Shown: piece after piece, positions 36,782-45,850 of the stretch
How the letters are laid out: each line of letters starts with the position of its first letter
Position numbering within the stretch: the stretch's first letter is position 1
From: Mucilaginibacter saanensis
GTDB lineage: Bacteria; Bacteroidota; Bacteroidia; Sphingobacteriales; Sphingobacteriaceae
Reading direction: 5' to 3'
Assembly: GCF_014200575.1 (NCBI RefSeq)
Contig: NZ_JACHBZ010000017.1
Span: forward strand, 62,001 to 126,000
DNA length: 64,000 bases
Notes under the pieces: model-generated
Databases searched by the model: none
What the model saw: only the letters and a program-made list of their open reading frames with translations
Told to the model about the DNA's origin: nothing
Program-made: the position numbers and the translations under genes

Positions 36782-36889
36782 ATGCCTGCTGATAATTTAC
36801 TCCATTGCGAATATAGTTTCGCAATGGAGTATTGTCAAATCAAGAATCTTATTATTCGTCATTTTTCGCTATGCCTATATTCCGCTTTT

Positions 36890-38452
36890 TTAATGCCCGA
36901 CAACTGAATTACAAACAAACCACCGGGCGGCTGCCTTTTTAAGTTCGCTGTAATCTGGCGCCCCTGCAGAAACCCAGGCGATAATCCCATCTGGGCGTAT
37001 CAACACCGCGCTCAAGCCTAACTGATCCTTAGCAAGGGCCGAAACGTACTTGATTTGGCCGCTGTATTCGTCCGCCAAAGCTTTGAGTGAAGCATCCTTA
37101 CCAAAATCAAGCAGTATTCCTTGGCCATCCTGCATTAGCTCGCCAATTGTTGCACCGTCTTCAAACTCAAAATTGGGAACGCTATGTCCTATGAGCGGAT
37201 GTTCGCCCCCAAGATTGTAATGTGTATAAATACCCCACACGCGGCCTGCAAAGTAGGTGGCACCATCGCGCGTATTCATCAAATCACGAATAATCGCATA
37301 TAACGCGCGGGCATGGGGTTCTGTGCCCATGATGGCAACCTGGGTACGCGACCAATCAAGCACTTGTGCCCCAATAGGGTGCCGCTCGGCATAATAACTA
37401 TCCAGCAAGCCTTCAGGTGCTTTGTTTTGGATGGTTGCGGCAAGCTTCCAGCCCATGTTCATGGCATCGCCCAGCCCAAGGTTAAGTCCCTGGCCGCCCA
37501 GCGGCGCATGAATGTGTGCGGCATCGCCGGCCAAAAGCACCCGTCCGTTACGGTAGGTGGTGGCCTGCCGTGCCCGGTCAGTCCAGGTGGTTGCGGCATG
37601 CAGCGTACTGATAGTAACATCAGTGTTCGAAACCCGGCGCAATACCTCCTGCACGTGTTCAAGCGTGATCGACTTTTCTGAGCTATGAAACGCCCCGCCG
37701 TCAAAATCCTGTATCATCAGGTAACCTGGCTGCGATTGGAGGTACATACCGGTAGGCGTCACGTTACGCCCGGGGTTAAGTTTTTCAGGGTCGGCGATGT
37801 CTAACTTAGTAGTGTAACCGGTAAATTCCGGTTCCGTACCGGCAAATTCAAAACCACCCGCCTTACGAACAGCGCTACGGGCTCCATCGCAACCCACCAG
37901 CCATTTACCTTCAAAAGACTGATTGCCCGACTGAACTGTCACCCCATCCATGGTTTGATGGAAGCTGTTAATGGCAAGCCCACGCCTGATCTCTACCCCC
38001 AAGATTTCTGCGCGGCGTGCCAGCAACGTTTCCAACTCCTCTATTTCAGAGATTAAACTGGTTTCGGTTGAACCCGGCAGGCGGTACTGCCATTGCGAGG
38101 TATCCACATCGCCGGCATGAAATGGAATACCGGCGAAGTGCCCTACCTGGCGCTGCGCGCCCTGTTTGGCATTTTGATGCGGGTTTTTTAGGCTTTTATG
38201 GATCTCCAATTCGCTTAGCAAACCGCGGCGGTAAAGCGCTTCAATAGTAGGTGCCGAGAGTCCCCGTATCCCGAAAGGAAGTTGTTTCAGGGGGGAGTGC
38301 GGATTTTCTGCCTTCTCCAGTACCAAAACTGAACATTGGGCCAGTGCCAGTTCACAGGCGAGGAACAAGCCTACAGGCCCCGCGCCGGAAATGATTACAT
38401 CGTATATAGATTTATTTTGTGCAGACTTATTGTTTTCAAGTGTTGTTGTCAT
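36890..38452 (-). CDS. FAD-dependent aromatic monooxygenase (PheA/TfdB/PHBH-type)
   Basis: 520 residues from ATG 38452. The Rossmann start is YDVIISGAGPVGLFLACELA (GxGxxG), the DG motif is VGCDGARSAVRKAGG, and the FAD/ribityl motif is GRVLLAGDAAHIHAPLGGQG. A C-terminal thioredoxin-like domain (about 400-520) is typical of phenol/resorcinol hydroxylases and tetracycline-type monooxygenases. It probably hydroxylates an aromatic compound using NAD(P)H and O2; the substrate is unknown. It lies 41 bp downstream of an AraC-type regulator on the same strand. Confidence 0.9.
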   Translation of the reverse strand: MTTTLENNKSAQNKSIYDVIISGAGPVGLFLACELALAQCSVLVLEKAENPHSPLKQLPFGIRGLSAPTIEALYRRGLLSELEIHKSLKNPHQNAKQGAQRQVGHFAGIPFHAGDVDTSQWQYRLPGSTETSLISEIEELETLLARRAEILGVEIRRGLAINSFHQTMDGVTVQSGNQSFEGKWLVGCDGARSAVRKAGGFEFAGTEPEFTGYTTKLDIADPEKLNPGRNVTPTGMYLQSQPGYLMIQDFDGGAFHSSEKSITLEHVQEVLRRVSNTDVTISTLHAATTWTDRARQATTYRNGRVLLAGDAAHIHAPLGGQGLNLGLGDAMNMGWKLAATIQNKAPEGLLDSYYAERHPIGAQVLDWSRTQVAIMGTEPHARALYAIIRDLMNTRDGATYFAGRVWGIYTHYNLGGEHPLIGHSVPNFEFEDGATIGELMQDGQGILLDFGKDASLKALADEYSGQIKYVSALAKDQLGLSAVLIRPDGIIAWVSAGAPDYSELKKAAARWFVCNSVVGH

Positions 38453-38493
38453 AATAGAATGATTAAAACACAAAAGTCCGGATTGTTGCTGTG

Positions 38494-39312
38494 TCAGGCT
38501 TGTATAAATGCGACAAAATTGCTACTTACAGCCGGTTTCTCTTTCTTGGCCTTTCGCGCAAATGCCGCCGGCGTAGTACCGCTGTAGCGCTTAAACTCCC
38601 TGCTTAGGTGTGATTGATCCGTATAGCCCAACTCGTGAGCCAAGCCGGCAAGGCGGGTATCCGGATAAAGCCATAATTGGTTTCGCACCTGCTCAAACCG
38701 TATCAGAGCAGACACATCTTTAACCGAATAACCAGAGGACTGCTTGAAGTTTCTTTCCAGTGTACGAACCGTTGCATGGGCCGCCGCCGCTACCTGGCTT
38801 ACCGGCATGGCGCCGTTTGCTTCTCTCATGGCAACGCCTGCTTTGAACAGCATACTGCTGGGAGCAATGCGCGACCGTTCATTCAGAAAATACTGTTTTA
38901 TCTGGGTCAATGCTTCATCTATCCTGCCTGCGAGAATACATTTATTCAACACGGATTGAAGCTGGGCCATGGGATGCTCAAATATACGCACCCCGCCTTT
39001 ACCGGACGGCAGCCCGAGCAAATCAAATACTGTCCAGGGAAAGCACCTGATACCAATGATCTCTAAACGGTTTTTAGCGTAAAAAGTAACCGGCTGATTG
39101 AGTAGTCCCATCATAAACGGCGATGGTAATGGCTGTAAATCTCCATTGTAAGCAATGCTACAACCACTTCCGAAATGAAAAATAATTTCAGCGTAACCAT
39201 CAGGCTGCACCTCAAAACTTGATTGTAGCTCTCCGGAGTCCCTTCTATTGTACCAAAAGCACTTTATGGTATCCCGTAGCTCTTCAGGAGGTTCAAATTC
39301 TTGATGCTGCAT
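38494..39312 (-). CDS. AraC family transcriptional regulator
   Basis: 272 residues from ATG 39312 (an upstream in-frame GTG is possible). An N-terminal DUF6597-like sensing region (MQHQEFEPPEELRDTIKCFWY ... VQPDGYAEIIFHFG) is followed by the double HTH (about 180-265), with ARLAGLAHELGYTDQSHLSREF-like spacing and SGTTPAAFARK at the end. It probably controls the adjacent monooxygenase gene in response to its substrate or product. Confidence 0.9.
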   Translation of the reverse strand: MQHQEFEPPEELRDTIKCFWYNRRDSGELQSSFEVQPDGYAEIIFHFGSGCSIAYNGDLQPLPSPFMMGLLNQPVTFYAKNRLEIIGIRCFPWTVFDLLGLPSGKGGVRIFEHPMAQLQSVLNKCILAGRIDEALTQIKQYFLNERSRIAPSSMLFKAGVAMREANGAMPVSQVAAAAHATVRTLERNFKQSSGYSVKDVSALIRFEQVRNQLWLYPDTRLAGLAHELGYTDQSHLSREFKRYSGTTPAAFARKAKKEKPAVSSNFVAFIQA

Positions 39313-39501
39313 TTTGCAAGATAGCACATTTGAGGTGTACTGAATACAAGTATGGAGAAAAGTGCATTAATTACATCCCCATAAAAAACGCTGCAAAACG
39401 AACCAAAATTGCACTTTTTGATACCCGAATACTGCAGAGTATCTTCTTGGCAGATTATAAATGAATATGACTAAAAACAAATTAATTGTTCGACTTCTTG
39501 T

Positions 39502-40365
39502 CTAAGGTAAATTAGGCCTGTGGCAATAGGAAAACATGGTAACTTCACCAGTATACTGGTTTTTCCAAACAGAATACCATGTTTTATTGAAAAAGCAATA
39601 TCGGTACCGACTAAGATTTATCATCGGGTAAAAACCTATTACATGATACTTCTTCTTTTTAATATCTTCCTGATAAATGTAAGCATCCAATTTTTGACTA
39701 TCTGTGTAAAATATGTGTTGATCTTTATCGAACTTCAATAGAAAATGGGCTCTCTTGTCATGGTTTTTCATACACTTATTATCTTTTGACTTTAGCAGGT
39801 CGCGGGCTTTAATCGCTATCTGATAATTATCAATACCCGTACCTTGTAATTTTAGGTTTAAATTATAATACCCATCATCAAATTCATGAATAGATTGAAT
39901 CTCCGCCATAATGCAGAATTTACCCTTATTTACCCCTAATACTAATACGTTGTTGTATCCGTCATCAGAGCCGCCGCGAGGACTATAAACAATTTCTAAA
40001 AGATTATCGCTAAGATGATGTACTCTTTCCAAAGAATAGAAGTCCCCAATAGCTAGGCTATTACCAGTTAGCTCAATATGAAACACATGGCCACTAAAAG
40101 GCTTTTCCCATAAATTAACTTTTGCTGTGAAACCATCAAAAGTCTTTATAGCGTAAGCCATTACATCATAGGTGAATGTGCCACCATATGCTACTGTCTT
40201 TTTAGTAATAACTGAGAACGCCTCTTTTTTCAACTCGTTGTCCGCTGCCTTCTGCTTTTCAGGACTATCGTTTAAATATCGCCAAAGCTGTGCATGAGCG
40301 ATATTATTGCGGGTATAAAAAAATAAGATCGATAAAACAATTAGTGTTCGGTTTAAGAAGGCCAC
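39502..40365 (-). CDS. Secreted protein of unknown function
   Basis: 287 residues with a signal peptide (MAFLNRTLIVLSILFFYTRN, cleaved near AHAQ). The remainder is rich in Tyr, Lys and aromatic residues, with strand-like segments (TVAYGGTFTYDVMAYAIKTF, FHIELTGNSLAIGDFYSLER) and a Cys near the end. No family was recognised. It is AT-rich compared with the genes to its left and lies next to the HNH gene on the same strand, 219 bp away. Confidence 0.7.
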   Translation of the reverse strand: MAFLNRTLIVLSILFFYTRNNIAHAQLWRYLNDSPEKQKAADNELKKEAFSVITKKTVAYGGTFTYDVMAYAIKTFDGFTAKVNLWEKPFSGHVFHIELTGNSLAIGDFYSLERVHHLSDNLLEIVYSPRGGSDDGYNNVLVLGVNKGKFCIMAEIQSIHEFDDGYYNLNLKLQGTGIDNYQIAIKARDLLKSKDNKCMKNHDKRAHFLLKFDKDQHIFYTDSQKLDAYIYQEDIKKKKYHVIGFYPMINLSRYRYCFFNKTWYSVWKNQYTGEVTMFSYCHRPNLP

Positions 40366-40584
40366 TATCGAAAAAATAATGCTTAAATTTAATAATTAAA
40401 TATCAACAGAAAAGCCTTCAGAATTATCTGAAAGCTTTAATAAAGCTTTTTAAAGAATCTCCCATGCTTATCAAATGGATGGGAGAGTTTGTAGCCCATA
40501 GGGAAAACTTTTCGAACTCCCTTTTTGCAGATTTGAAAGGTTTAGCAACTTAAGGAATGGCTATTGGGTTAAAGTCTGTACATT

Positions 40585-41745
40585 TTACCTAAAACTATTT
40601 CTTATTCTAGAAAATATTGACCCTTTTATTGTTTCTGATTGTTTTCGTGTAGTTGGGCTTTTAATATTTTCAAGCAATTGCAAAAGCCAATTAAGTGTTC
40701 TCTGCGCAGTCCACACTTTGTCATCTTCTACAAACTTTCGGTCGTATTTGTGCGGTAAGTGCCATATTAAGGTTACCTCATCACGTTTAAACACTGGTGA
40801 TAATGTGAATACGATAATCGGATCGTTAGAATTAATGGCAATTAAGCACTTGGGGGTTGAACTAAAATAGAACGAATTATTATTTGAGCTATCATGATCA
40901 TTTTGAGCGGCGTAAGAAACCAGGAAGTCCCATTCCGCAGCTGTTATTGTCATCATTCTATAGCATTCTCTCGATTTGTATAATTCAAGGTTGCCAATAC
41001 CCATAAACGTTTTAAACCTTGGTAAAAATTCTACATATACCCTTAAAAAATCCTTCAGAATGGTTACTAATTGATTGTATGCTTCATTTTTCAAGTGAAG
41101 CGAACTTGTGCCAATTATTACAAATGCTGTTTCACTTTTTTCACTATAATAATGTAATATCACCTCCTCCAGTGTATATTCTTTGCTCCGCTCAATTAAA
41201 TGCAAAATCTGGTCATGATTTAATGCAACCATATTACTGACCTCATAAAACTCAATTGCACAACTGCCCAACTCAATAAATTTCGATGGCAAAAGAGCAT
41301 TAAGAACAATTAATGTATCAGAGTTAAAATATGATGGGTTGAATGCCGGTTCGTTATGGTCAACAATTGAATAGCTTTTCCCAAATTGTGCTTTCTCCTT
41401 CAGTTTACGATTTTTGATTGCTTTTTTACATTCTTCTTCAACTTTTGCTTTTTTCTCCTGAGCATAGGCTAAATAAAACCTTTCAAAAGATTCATTAAAA
41501 GCGGAATGTGATTTCTGCCGGTTTAGTAGCTTAGAAGTTGGCAATAAATTACCTAATGAATTCAGGCTAAAATCAGCACCTAAATCATATTTAGAAATTT
41601 TTTCTTGGAGTAATATTTTGTCTGTCGATCTTGGGATAATATGATCTATCTCCAAATCCTTAAAATTCTCTATCCTATCACCACTATATGCATCTCTTTT
41701 TCCATGAGCCACCCATATGGCATATCTTAATTCACTTCTGAGCAT
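40585..41745 (-). CDS. HNH endonuclease-domain protein
   Basis: 386 residues. The N-terminal HNH/beta-beta-alpha-metal domain (about 10-85) has LEIDHIIPRSTD and LNSLGNLLPTSKLLNRQKSH, the D-H...N...N/K pattern. The first zinc-finger Cys pair of many HNH proteins is replaced by AYSGDRI. Then comes a charged coiled segment (EEECKKAIKNRKLKEKAQ) and a C-terminal about 230-residue domain of unknown fold (AIEFYEVSNMVALNHDQIL, FKTFMGIGNLELYKSREC). It could be a restriction- or defence-type nuclease. It is AT-rich, stands alone and lies next to a tRNA scar. Confidence 0.8.
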   Translation of the reverse strand: MLRSELRYAIWVAHGKRDAYSGDRIENFKDLEIDHIIPRSTDKILLQEKISKYDLGADFSLNSLGNLLPTSKLLNRQKSHSAFNESFERFYLAYAQEKKAKVEEECKKAIKNRKLKEKAQFGKSYSIVDHNEPAFNPSYFNSDTLIVLNALLPSKFIELGSCAIEFYEVSNMVALNHDQILHLIERSKEYTLEEVILHYYSEKSETAFVIIGTSSLHLKNEAYNQLVTILKDFLRVYVEFLPRFKTFMGIGNLELYKSRECYRMMTITAAEWDFLVSYAAQNDHDSSNNNSFYFSSTPKCLIAINSNDPIIVFTLSPVFKRDEVTLIWHLPHKYDRKFVEDDKVWTAQRTLNWLLQLLENIKSPTTRKQSETIKGSIFSRIRNSFR

Positions 41746-41789
41746 TTTAATTGATTAATGTTATAGAAGTATAAATATATAAAATAAAA

Positions 41790-41817
41790 AAGCCGCTTTA
41801 CTTTTGTAAAGCGGCTT
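41790..41817 (-). terminator. Terminator following the tRNA 3' fragment
   Basis: 12-bp stem AAGCCGCTTTAC (41790-41801) / GTAAAGCGGCTT (41806-41817) with a TTTT loop. The A-rich left flank becomes a U-run on the minus strand. It sits 2 bases downstream of the tRNA fragment in its reading direction, where a tRNA terminator is expected. Confidence 0.8.
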
Positions 41818-41819
41818 CG

Positions 41820-41840
41820 TAGCCCGTAGGGGAATCGAAC
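41820..41840 (-). other. tRNA gene 3'-end fragment, likely attachment site (att)
   Basis: On the minus strand the 21 bases read GTTCGATTCCCCTACGGGCTA. They are a T-loop (TTCGATT), the 3' half of a T-stem (CCCCT), an acceptor 3' strand (ACGGGCT) and discriminator A. The bases before the T-loop (TCGTG) do not pair with CCCCT, and no anticodon or D-arm follows, so this is not a working tRNA. It is the type of scar left when an element integrates at a tRNA 3' end. The tRNA identity cannot be assigned. Confidence 0.65.
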
Positions 41841-42059
41841 ACGATTCTTAACCAATTGGCTTGCAATATTTTATATGGTTTTAAATTCACTACACACCGA
41901 ATTACCAACCAATTTTTTTTGATGCAGATTAATTACAAATCTTACTATACGAAGATAATACAAAACATTGCACAATTTACCATTTTTACCGCAATTTAGT
42001 TGTATTAACAATACTTCATTTTCTTTGCCGCAGAGGGGATATTGAGCGGTTCATTCCAT

Positions 42060-42818
42060 TTAAAATCTCCTGCCCACGATAATTTTAATAATAGCCTTAT
42101 CAGCACTTGAAGTAAAGCCATAACCTATTCCCCCATTAAATTCCCATTGTGGATCAAAATTCAGATCCGTTGCTACGAATAACTGGTGATCCTGCTGTTT
42201 GAAAGCATCATAATGGAAAAAGGGACCGGTACTGCCATAATATTCTAATCCGAGGGCAACAACTTTGGTTACATCATAGCTGCCTTTAACATTGGGTGAA
42301 AAGGTAAATCCGCGGTTTTCATCCGGGCCTTTAAAGCTTTTCTCCAGCGTTGGGTTAACCGAAATATATAATTTATTCCATTTTTTATCTACTATAGGTC
42401 TTATTTCCAGCGTGCTTGTATTGGCCGAAAATGCACTTTTCTGAAAGCCAAATTCGGTTGAAACACTTACACCCACAGGCCAGTTCCAACTCTGTGGCGC
42501 AGCAACCCTGGGCCGGATATGAGAGCCTACATAAGCCGAGCGACCTGCATCGCCTATGGAATTAAAAAAATAAAAACCGGTTTCAAACCAAGAAGTCCAA
42601 CCATGTGTTATCTCAATAGTTTCGTGTTCTACATGATTTGTCGGAAGCTCGCCATTGGTTACAGTTTTACTTCCATTAATTGTAAAATTGCTATGTAGTT
42701 CAACCATGGTTTTACCTTTTTCAACTGTTTCAGATCCATAAACTTGAATCTCATAATTGTCCTGTGCTTTAAGATTAAGAAAAGAAAAAACAAGGATCAG
42801 CAAGCATATATATTTCAT
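42060..42818 (-). CDS. Outer-membrane beta-barrel protein of unknown function
   Basis: 252 residues from ATG 42818 (another ATG at 42824). A signal peptide (MKYICLLILVFSFLNLKAQ) is followed by alternating strands such as WFETGFYFFNSIGDAGRSAY and LEIRPIVDKKWNKLYISVNP, ending in KIIVGRRF with a C-terminal Phe, the outer-membrane insertion signature. No specific family was recognised. It is downstream of the two-component genes on the same strand, 150 bp after the kinase stop, and may be their target or part of the same transcript. Confidence 0.75.
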   Translation of the reverse strand: MKYICLLILVFSFLNLKAQDNYEIQVYGSETVEKGKTMVELHSNFTINGSKTVTNGELPTNHVEHETIEITHGWTSWFETGFYFFNSIGDAGRSAYVGSHIRPRVAAPQSWNWPVGVSVSTEFGFQKSAFSANTSTLEIRPIVDKKWNKLYISVNPTLEKSFKGPDENRGFTFSPNVKGSYDVTKVVALGLEYYGSTGPFFHYDAFKQQDHQLFVATDLNFDPQWEFNGGIGYGFTSSADKAIIKIIVGRRF

Positions 42819-42968
42819 TAGCATTTGGCTTTAAAACGCGTGTAAATCACATTCGCCCTAAAACTAAAGCTGTAATCTGAAGCAAAATTGAAGTTGGTCG
42901 CTGAGTTTTAATTGTATGATAAAAGTGACAAAACAAGAACATTGCCAAAGCTAATTGACTACAATTTG

Positions 42969-44219
42969 TTAAAATATGAGCATAAAAGTGTGCCATCCGG
43001 ATTCATAATTGTAATGAATCGTATATCCGTAATGCTGGCAGATATTTTTAACCAACGTTAATCCCAAGCCGGTACCTTGTGATTCCTTGCCTTTTTGAAA
43101 ACGCTCGAAGATCAATTGCTCATTTAATGAATGATTAGCCCCGGTATTCTTAATGGATAATTGCTCTCTGTTCAATTCGATAATAATAACGCCACCGGGG
43201 TTATTGTGTCTGATCGCATTGCTGAACAGATTATTTAATAAAATATCAATCAGGTATTTGCTGGCTAACACCTGCTTGGGCTGCAGGTTAGGCTTAAACG
43301 AAAGATCTTTGGTTTGCATTAGCTCTTGAAACTGCAGCATTTTTTCGGACAGCACAACCTCAAGGTTTATTGGCACTTCATCAGTGATCAGTTTATTTTC
43401 CAATTTTGCCAGCAATAATAGAGATTGGTTAAGCCGGCTGGATTTATTGATCGAGCTGTAAATGTCCGTGATCTGTGCCAGCTGTTCTGCATTTAATGTT
43501 TCATCTTGGATCAGGGTATCCAGCTTTGTCGTGACAACTGCCAGCGGTGTCATCATTTCATGGGAGGCATTCTCCGTAAATTGCTTCAGGTTCAAATAAT
43601 CATGAGTTACCCTTAAAGACATCTCCCGGATGGCTTCGTTCAGTTCAGCAAATTCCTCCACCTTGCTTGGTTTTCCTTTAAACTGGTCAACATCGGCGAT
43701 ATTGAATTGCTTGATCTCTTTCAATGTTAACTGAAATGGTTTCCAGAGTCCGTTGAGCATATACTTATTGGTGATAAATAGCACCAATAACAAGCCAGTA
43801 AGCAGGGCTAGTGTAATGATGGTAATAACTTCTATGAGATATTTTTGCCCCGCTCTGGAAATAGTGATAACAACTTTGTAATTCGCATCCTTTAATTTGA
43901 CCAGGTCTTCAACCGCACGCCCTGCTTCTTTCCGTTGCTCTTTTGGATTGAAATATGTGGTATCAAAAAAACGTTTCTGTAATTCCTGCTCATTAGTTCT
44001 GATAAACACTGCATGATCTTTATCGAGATCATACTGTTGAGGGTCGTGATTACTGCTCCTTACATACTCTTCTGCTTCTGACAATTGCTGCTGTAGTCCC
44101 TGATCCAGTTGTTGCTGGGCAATGTAATTAATAGCAAAATAATAGATAACCGCCCCGGCCAGTAAAACGGTTAAGGTAATGTAAATACTCGTCCTGGTAT
44201 AATGTGCCGATAACTTCAT
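42969..44219 (-). CDS. Two-component sensor histidine kinase
   Basis: 416-residue membrane kinase. TM1 is at about 12-33, a periplasmic sensor of about 95 residues follows, and TM2 is at about 130-150. The dimerisation/phosphoacceptor helix is ENASHEMMTPLAV, with His220. The N-box is LLNNLFSNAIRHN and the G2 box GTGLGLTLVKNI. The G1 region (IKNTGANHSL) lacks the usual D-x-G-x-G, as in several Bacteroidota kinases. The start codon overlaps the stop of the response regulator (TAATG), so they are co-translated. The stimulus is unknown. Confidence 0.92.
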   Translation of the reverse strand: MKLSAHYTRTSIYITLTVLLAGAVIYYFAINYIAQQQLDQGLQQQLSEAEEYVRSSNHDPQQYDLDKDHAVFIRTNEQELQKRFFDTTYFNPKEQRKEAGRAVEDLVKLKDANYKVVITISRAGQKYLIEVITIITLALLTGLLLVLFITNKYMLNGLWKPFQLTLKEIKQFNIADVDQFKGKPSKVEEFAELNEAIREMSLRVTHDYLNLKQFTENASHEMMTPLAVVTTKLDTLIQDETLNAEQLAQITDIYSSINKSSRLNQSLLLLAKLENKLITDEVPINLEVVLSEKMLQFQELMQTKDLSFKPNLQPKQVLASKYLIDILLNNLFSNAIRHNNPGGVIIIELNREQLSIKNTGANHSLNEQLIFERFQKGKESQGTGLGLTLVKNICQHYGYTIHYNYESGWHTFMLIF

Positions 44220-44893
44220 TAACCTATAAATTTATAACCAAGTCCATAAATGGAAGTTAAATAGTCTTTACCGCCTGCATCCAGTAGTTTTCTGCGTAGG
44301 TTTTTGATGTGTGTATAAATAAAATCAAAGTTATCATGCATATCCATCTCATCTCCCCATAAATGTTCAGCAATAGCATTTTTAGAGATAACCTTTCCCT
44401 TATTGGCAATAAAATACAATAACATATCATATTCCTTCCTGGTGAGGATAATAGCGGTTTCATTAACTTCAACCGTCCGGCCCTGTACATCGATGGTAAT
44501 CTCGTTAAATATTAACTTATTGTTGGTATTTAAAGTCTTTCGGCGATAAACTGCCATCAGGCGTGCCTTGAGTTCTGCTAAATGAAAAGGTTTGGTCAGG
44601 TAGTCATCTGCCCCGACATCCAGTCCCTTCAATTTATCCTCCAGGGAGTTCCTGGCAGATATGATCAATACCCCTTCGTTCTTCTGGTTGGTCCGAAGGT
44701 ATGCCAGTACATCGAACCCTTCTCCGTCAGGCAGTCCGATATCCAGCAAAACACAATCATAATCATAGTCTGATAGTTTCTGCAGTGCCGAATTCAGCGC
44801 GCTACAGCTCTCGCAGATATTGCCATCTACATTCAAATAGTTTGTGATGTTCTCACGTAAACTTTGCTCGTCTTCTATTACCAGGATTTTCAA
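44219..44893 (-). CDS. OmpR-family response regulator
   Basis: 224 residues. The receiver domain (1-118) has the acidic pair in VIEDEQ, phosphoacceptor Asp51 (LLDIGLPDG) and Lys101 (YLTKPF). The C-terminal winged helix (about 128-222) has LTRKEYDMLLYFIANKGKV and HIKNLRRKLLDAGG. It should regulate nearby genes, possibly the divergent cytochrome gene 205 bp away and the outer-membrane protein downstream of the kinase. Confidence 0.94.
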   Translation of the reverse strand: MKILVIEDEQSLRENITNYLNVDGNICESCSALNSALQKLSDYDYDCVLLDIGLPDGEGFDVLAYLRTNQKNEGVLIISARNSLEDKLKGLDVGADDYLTKPFHLAELKARLMAVYRRKTLNTNNKLIFNEITIDVQGRTVEVNETAIILTRKEYDMLLYFIANKGKVISKNAIAEHLWGDEMDMHDNFDFIYTHIKNLRRKLLDAGGKDYLTSIYGLGYKFIG

Positions 44894-45098
44894 GGCTGCT
44901 TTTATTCAAATGTAATGCCCAAAATTGAAGAGAACCTGAAGTATATGCGTCCTGTAATTTTATTAATAGTGCAACTACAGATTTACTTCATATTCATTCA
45001 GTAATTTACAAACAATTCAAATGCTATGTGCGATAAATTGGGATGCTCAAAAAGAAAGTTCCATCCCTAAGCAAAGCCTGCACTAATTCAAAATCAAT

Positions 45099-45776
45099 AT
45101 GACAACAATCGAACCGGTGCGGAAAGACATACAGCGTCAGGGACATATTAAAAAATATTCGGCTTCCCTGCGTCTATGGCATTGGGCCAATACCATCGTT
45201 ATCAGCGGTTCACTGCTTACTGTACTGATCAATTCAACTATTACGGATGAAAGGCCCGTATCAGCTCTGGTCAAAAATGAATTGAAGAACGCCAGTGCCA
45301 TGGTAAGCGATGAGCAGGCTGGTTCAGTTGCACACGCGCTTGGCGATAGGGTTTGGAGTATACACATCTATTTTGGGTATGTATTAGTTGGTTTGCTTTT
45401 ATTCCGCTTAGCTCTTGAGTTTTTTCAGCTGGCCGATCAAAAGTTCATTCGTAAAATGAAAAGTGCTTACAGGCAATTTCAATCGACAAAAAAGGAAAGA
45501 GAGCTGGTAAAACACGAGCTTACTGTAAAAGCTATCTATGCTGTGTTTTATATTTTACTCCTGGTTATGGCTGTAACCGGTTTGTTTTTGGCATTTGAAG
45601 ATCTGTTAGCGCCCTTCAAGTCTATCAGACACAGCGTTAAAGAAGTGCATGGGTTTTGTATGTACCTGATCCTTGCTTTCATCTTTGTTCATCTTGCTGG
45701 TGTTTTTTTAGCAGAACGTAAGGATAATAAAGGTATCGTTTCTGATATGATTAACGGCGGAGGTGACCATCAATAA
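45099..45776 (+). CDS. b-type cytochrome, four-helix membrane protein
   Basis: 225 residues of the cytochrome b/b6 (Ni-Fe hydrogenase b561-like) group. Four TM helices are visible: about 29-46, 88-109, 165-183 and 200-217. Candidate heme ligands are His28 (LRLWHWAN), His89 (WSIHIYFGY), the His in KEVHGFCMY and the His in FIFVHLAG. It would carry electrons between the quinone pool and a periplasmic partner. It is divergent from the response regulator and convergent with the DUF3570 operon, which contains the likely redox partners. Confidence 0.85.
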   Translation: MTTIEPVRKDIQRQGHIKKYSASLRLWHWANTIVISGSLLTVLINSTITDERPVSALVKNELKNASAMVSDEQAGSVAHALGDRVWSIHIYFGYVLVGLLLFRLALEFFQLADQKFIRKMKSAYRQFQSTKKERELVKHELTVKAIYAVFYILLLVMAVTGLFLAFEDLLAPFKSIRHSVKEVHGFCMYLILAFIFVHLAGVFLAERKDNKGIVSDMINGGGDHQ

Positions 45777-45850
45777 TCATTTTCTGGTGATCAGCTTAGC
45801 CAGCAAGAATGTGACGATCAAGGCAGCTACCCTGATCGTCACTCGGTTAA

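Larger units (their letters stand above)
41746..42059. other. Intergenic region carrying the tRNA scar
   Basis: Between the HNH gene start and the outer-membrane protein stop. Apart from the terminator and tRNA 3' fragment listed separately, the part from 41841 to 42059 is AT-rich and shows nothing recognisable: no anticodon or D-arm of a tRNA and no integrase fragment. Confidence 0.5.

Noticed and set aside
41819..41900. Possible complete tRNA gene
   Set aside because: Only the T-loop to discriminator part is present; T-stem 5' half does not pair and anticodon and D arms are missing.
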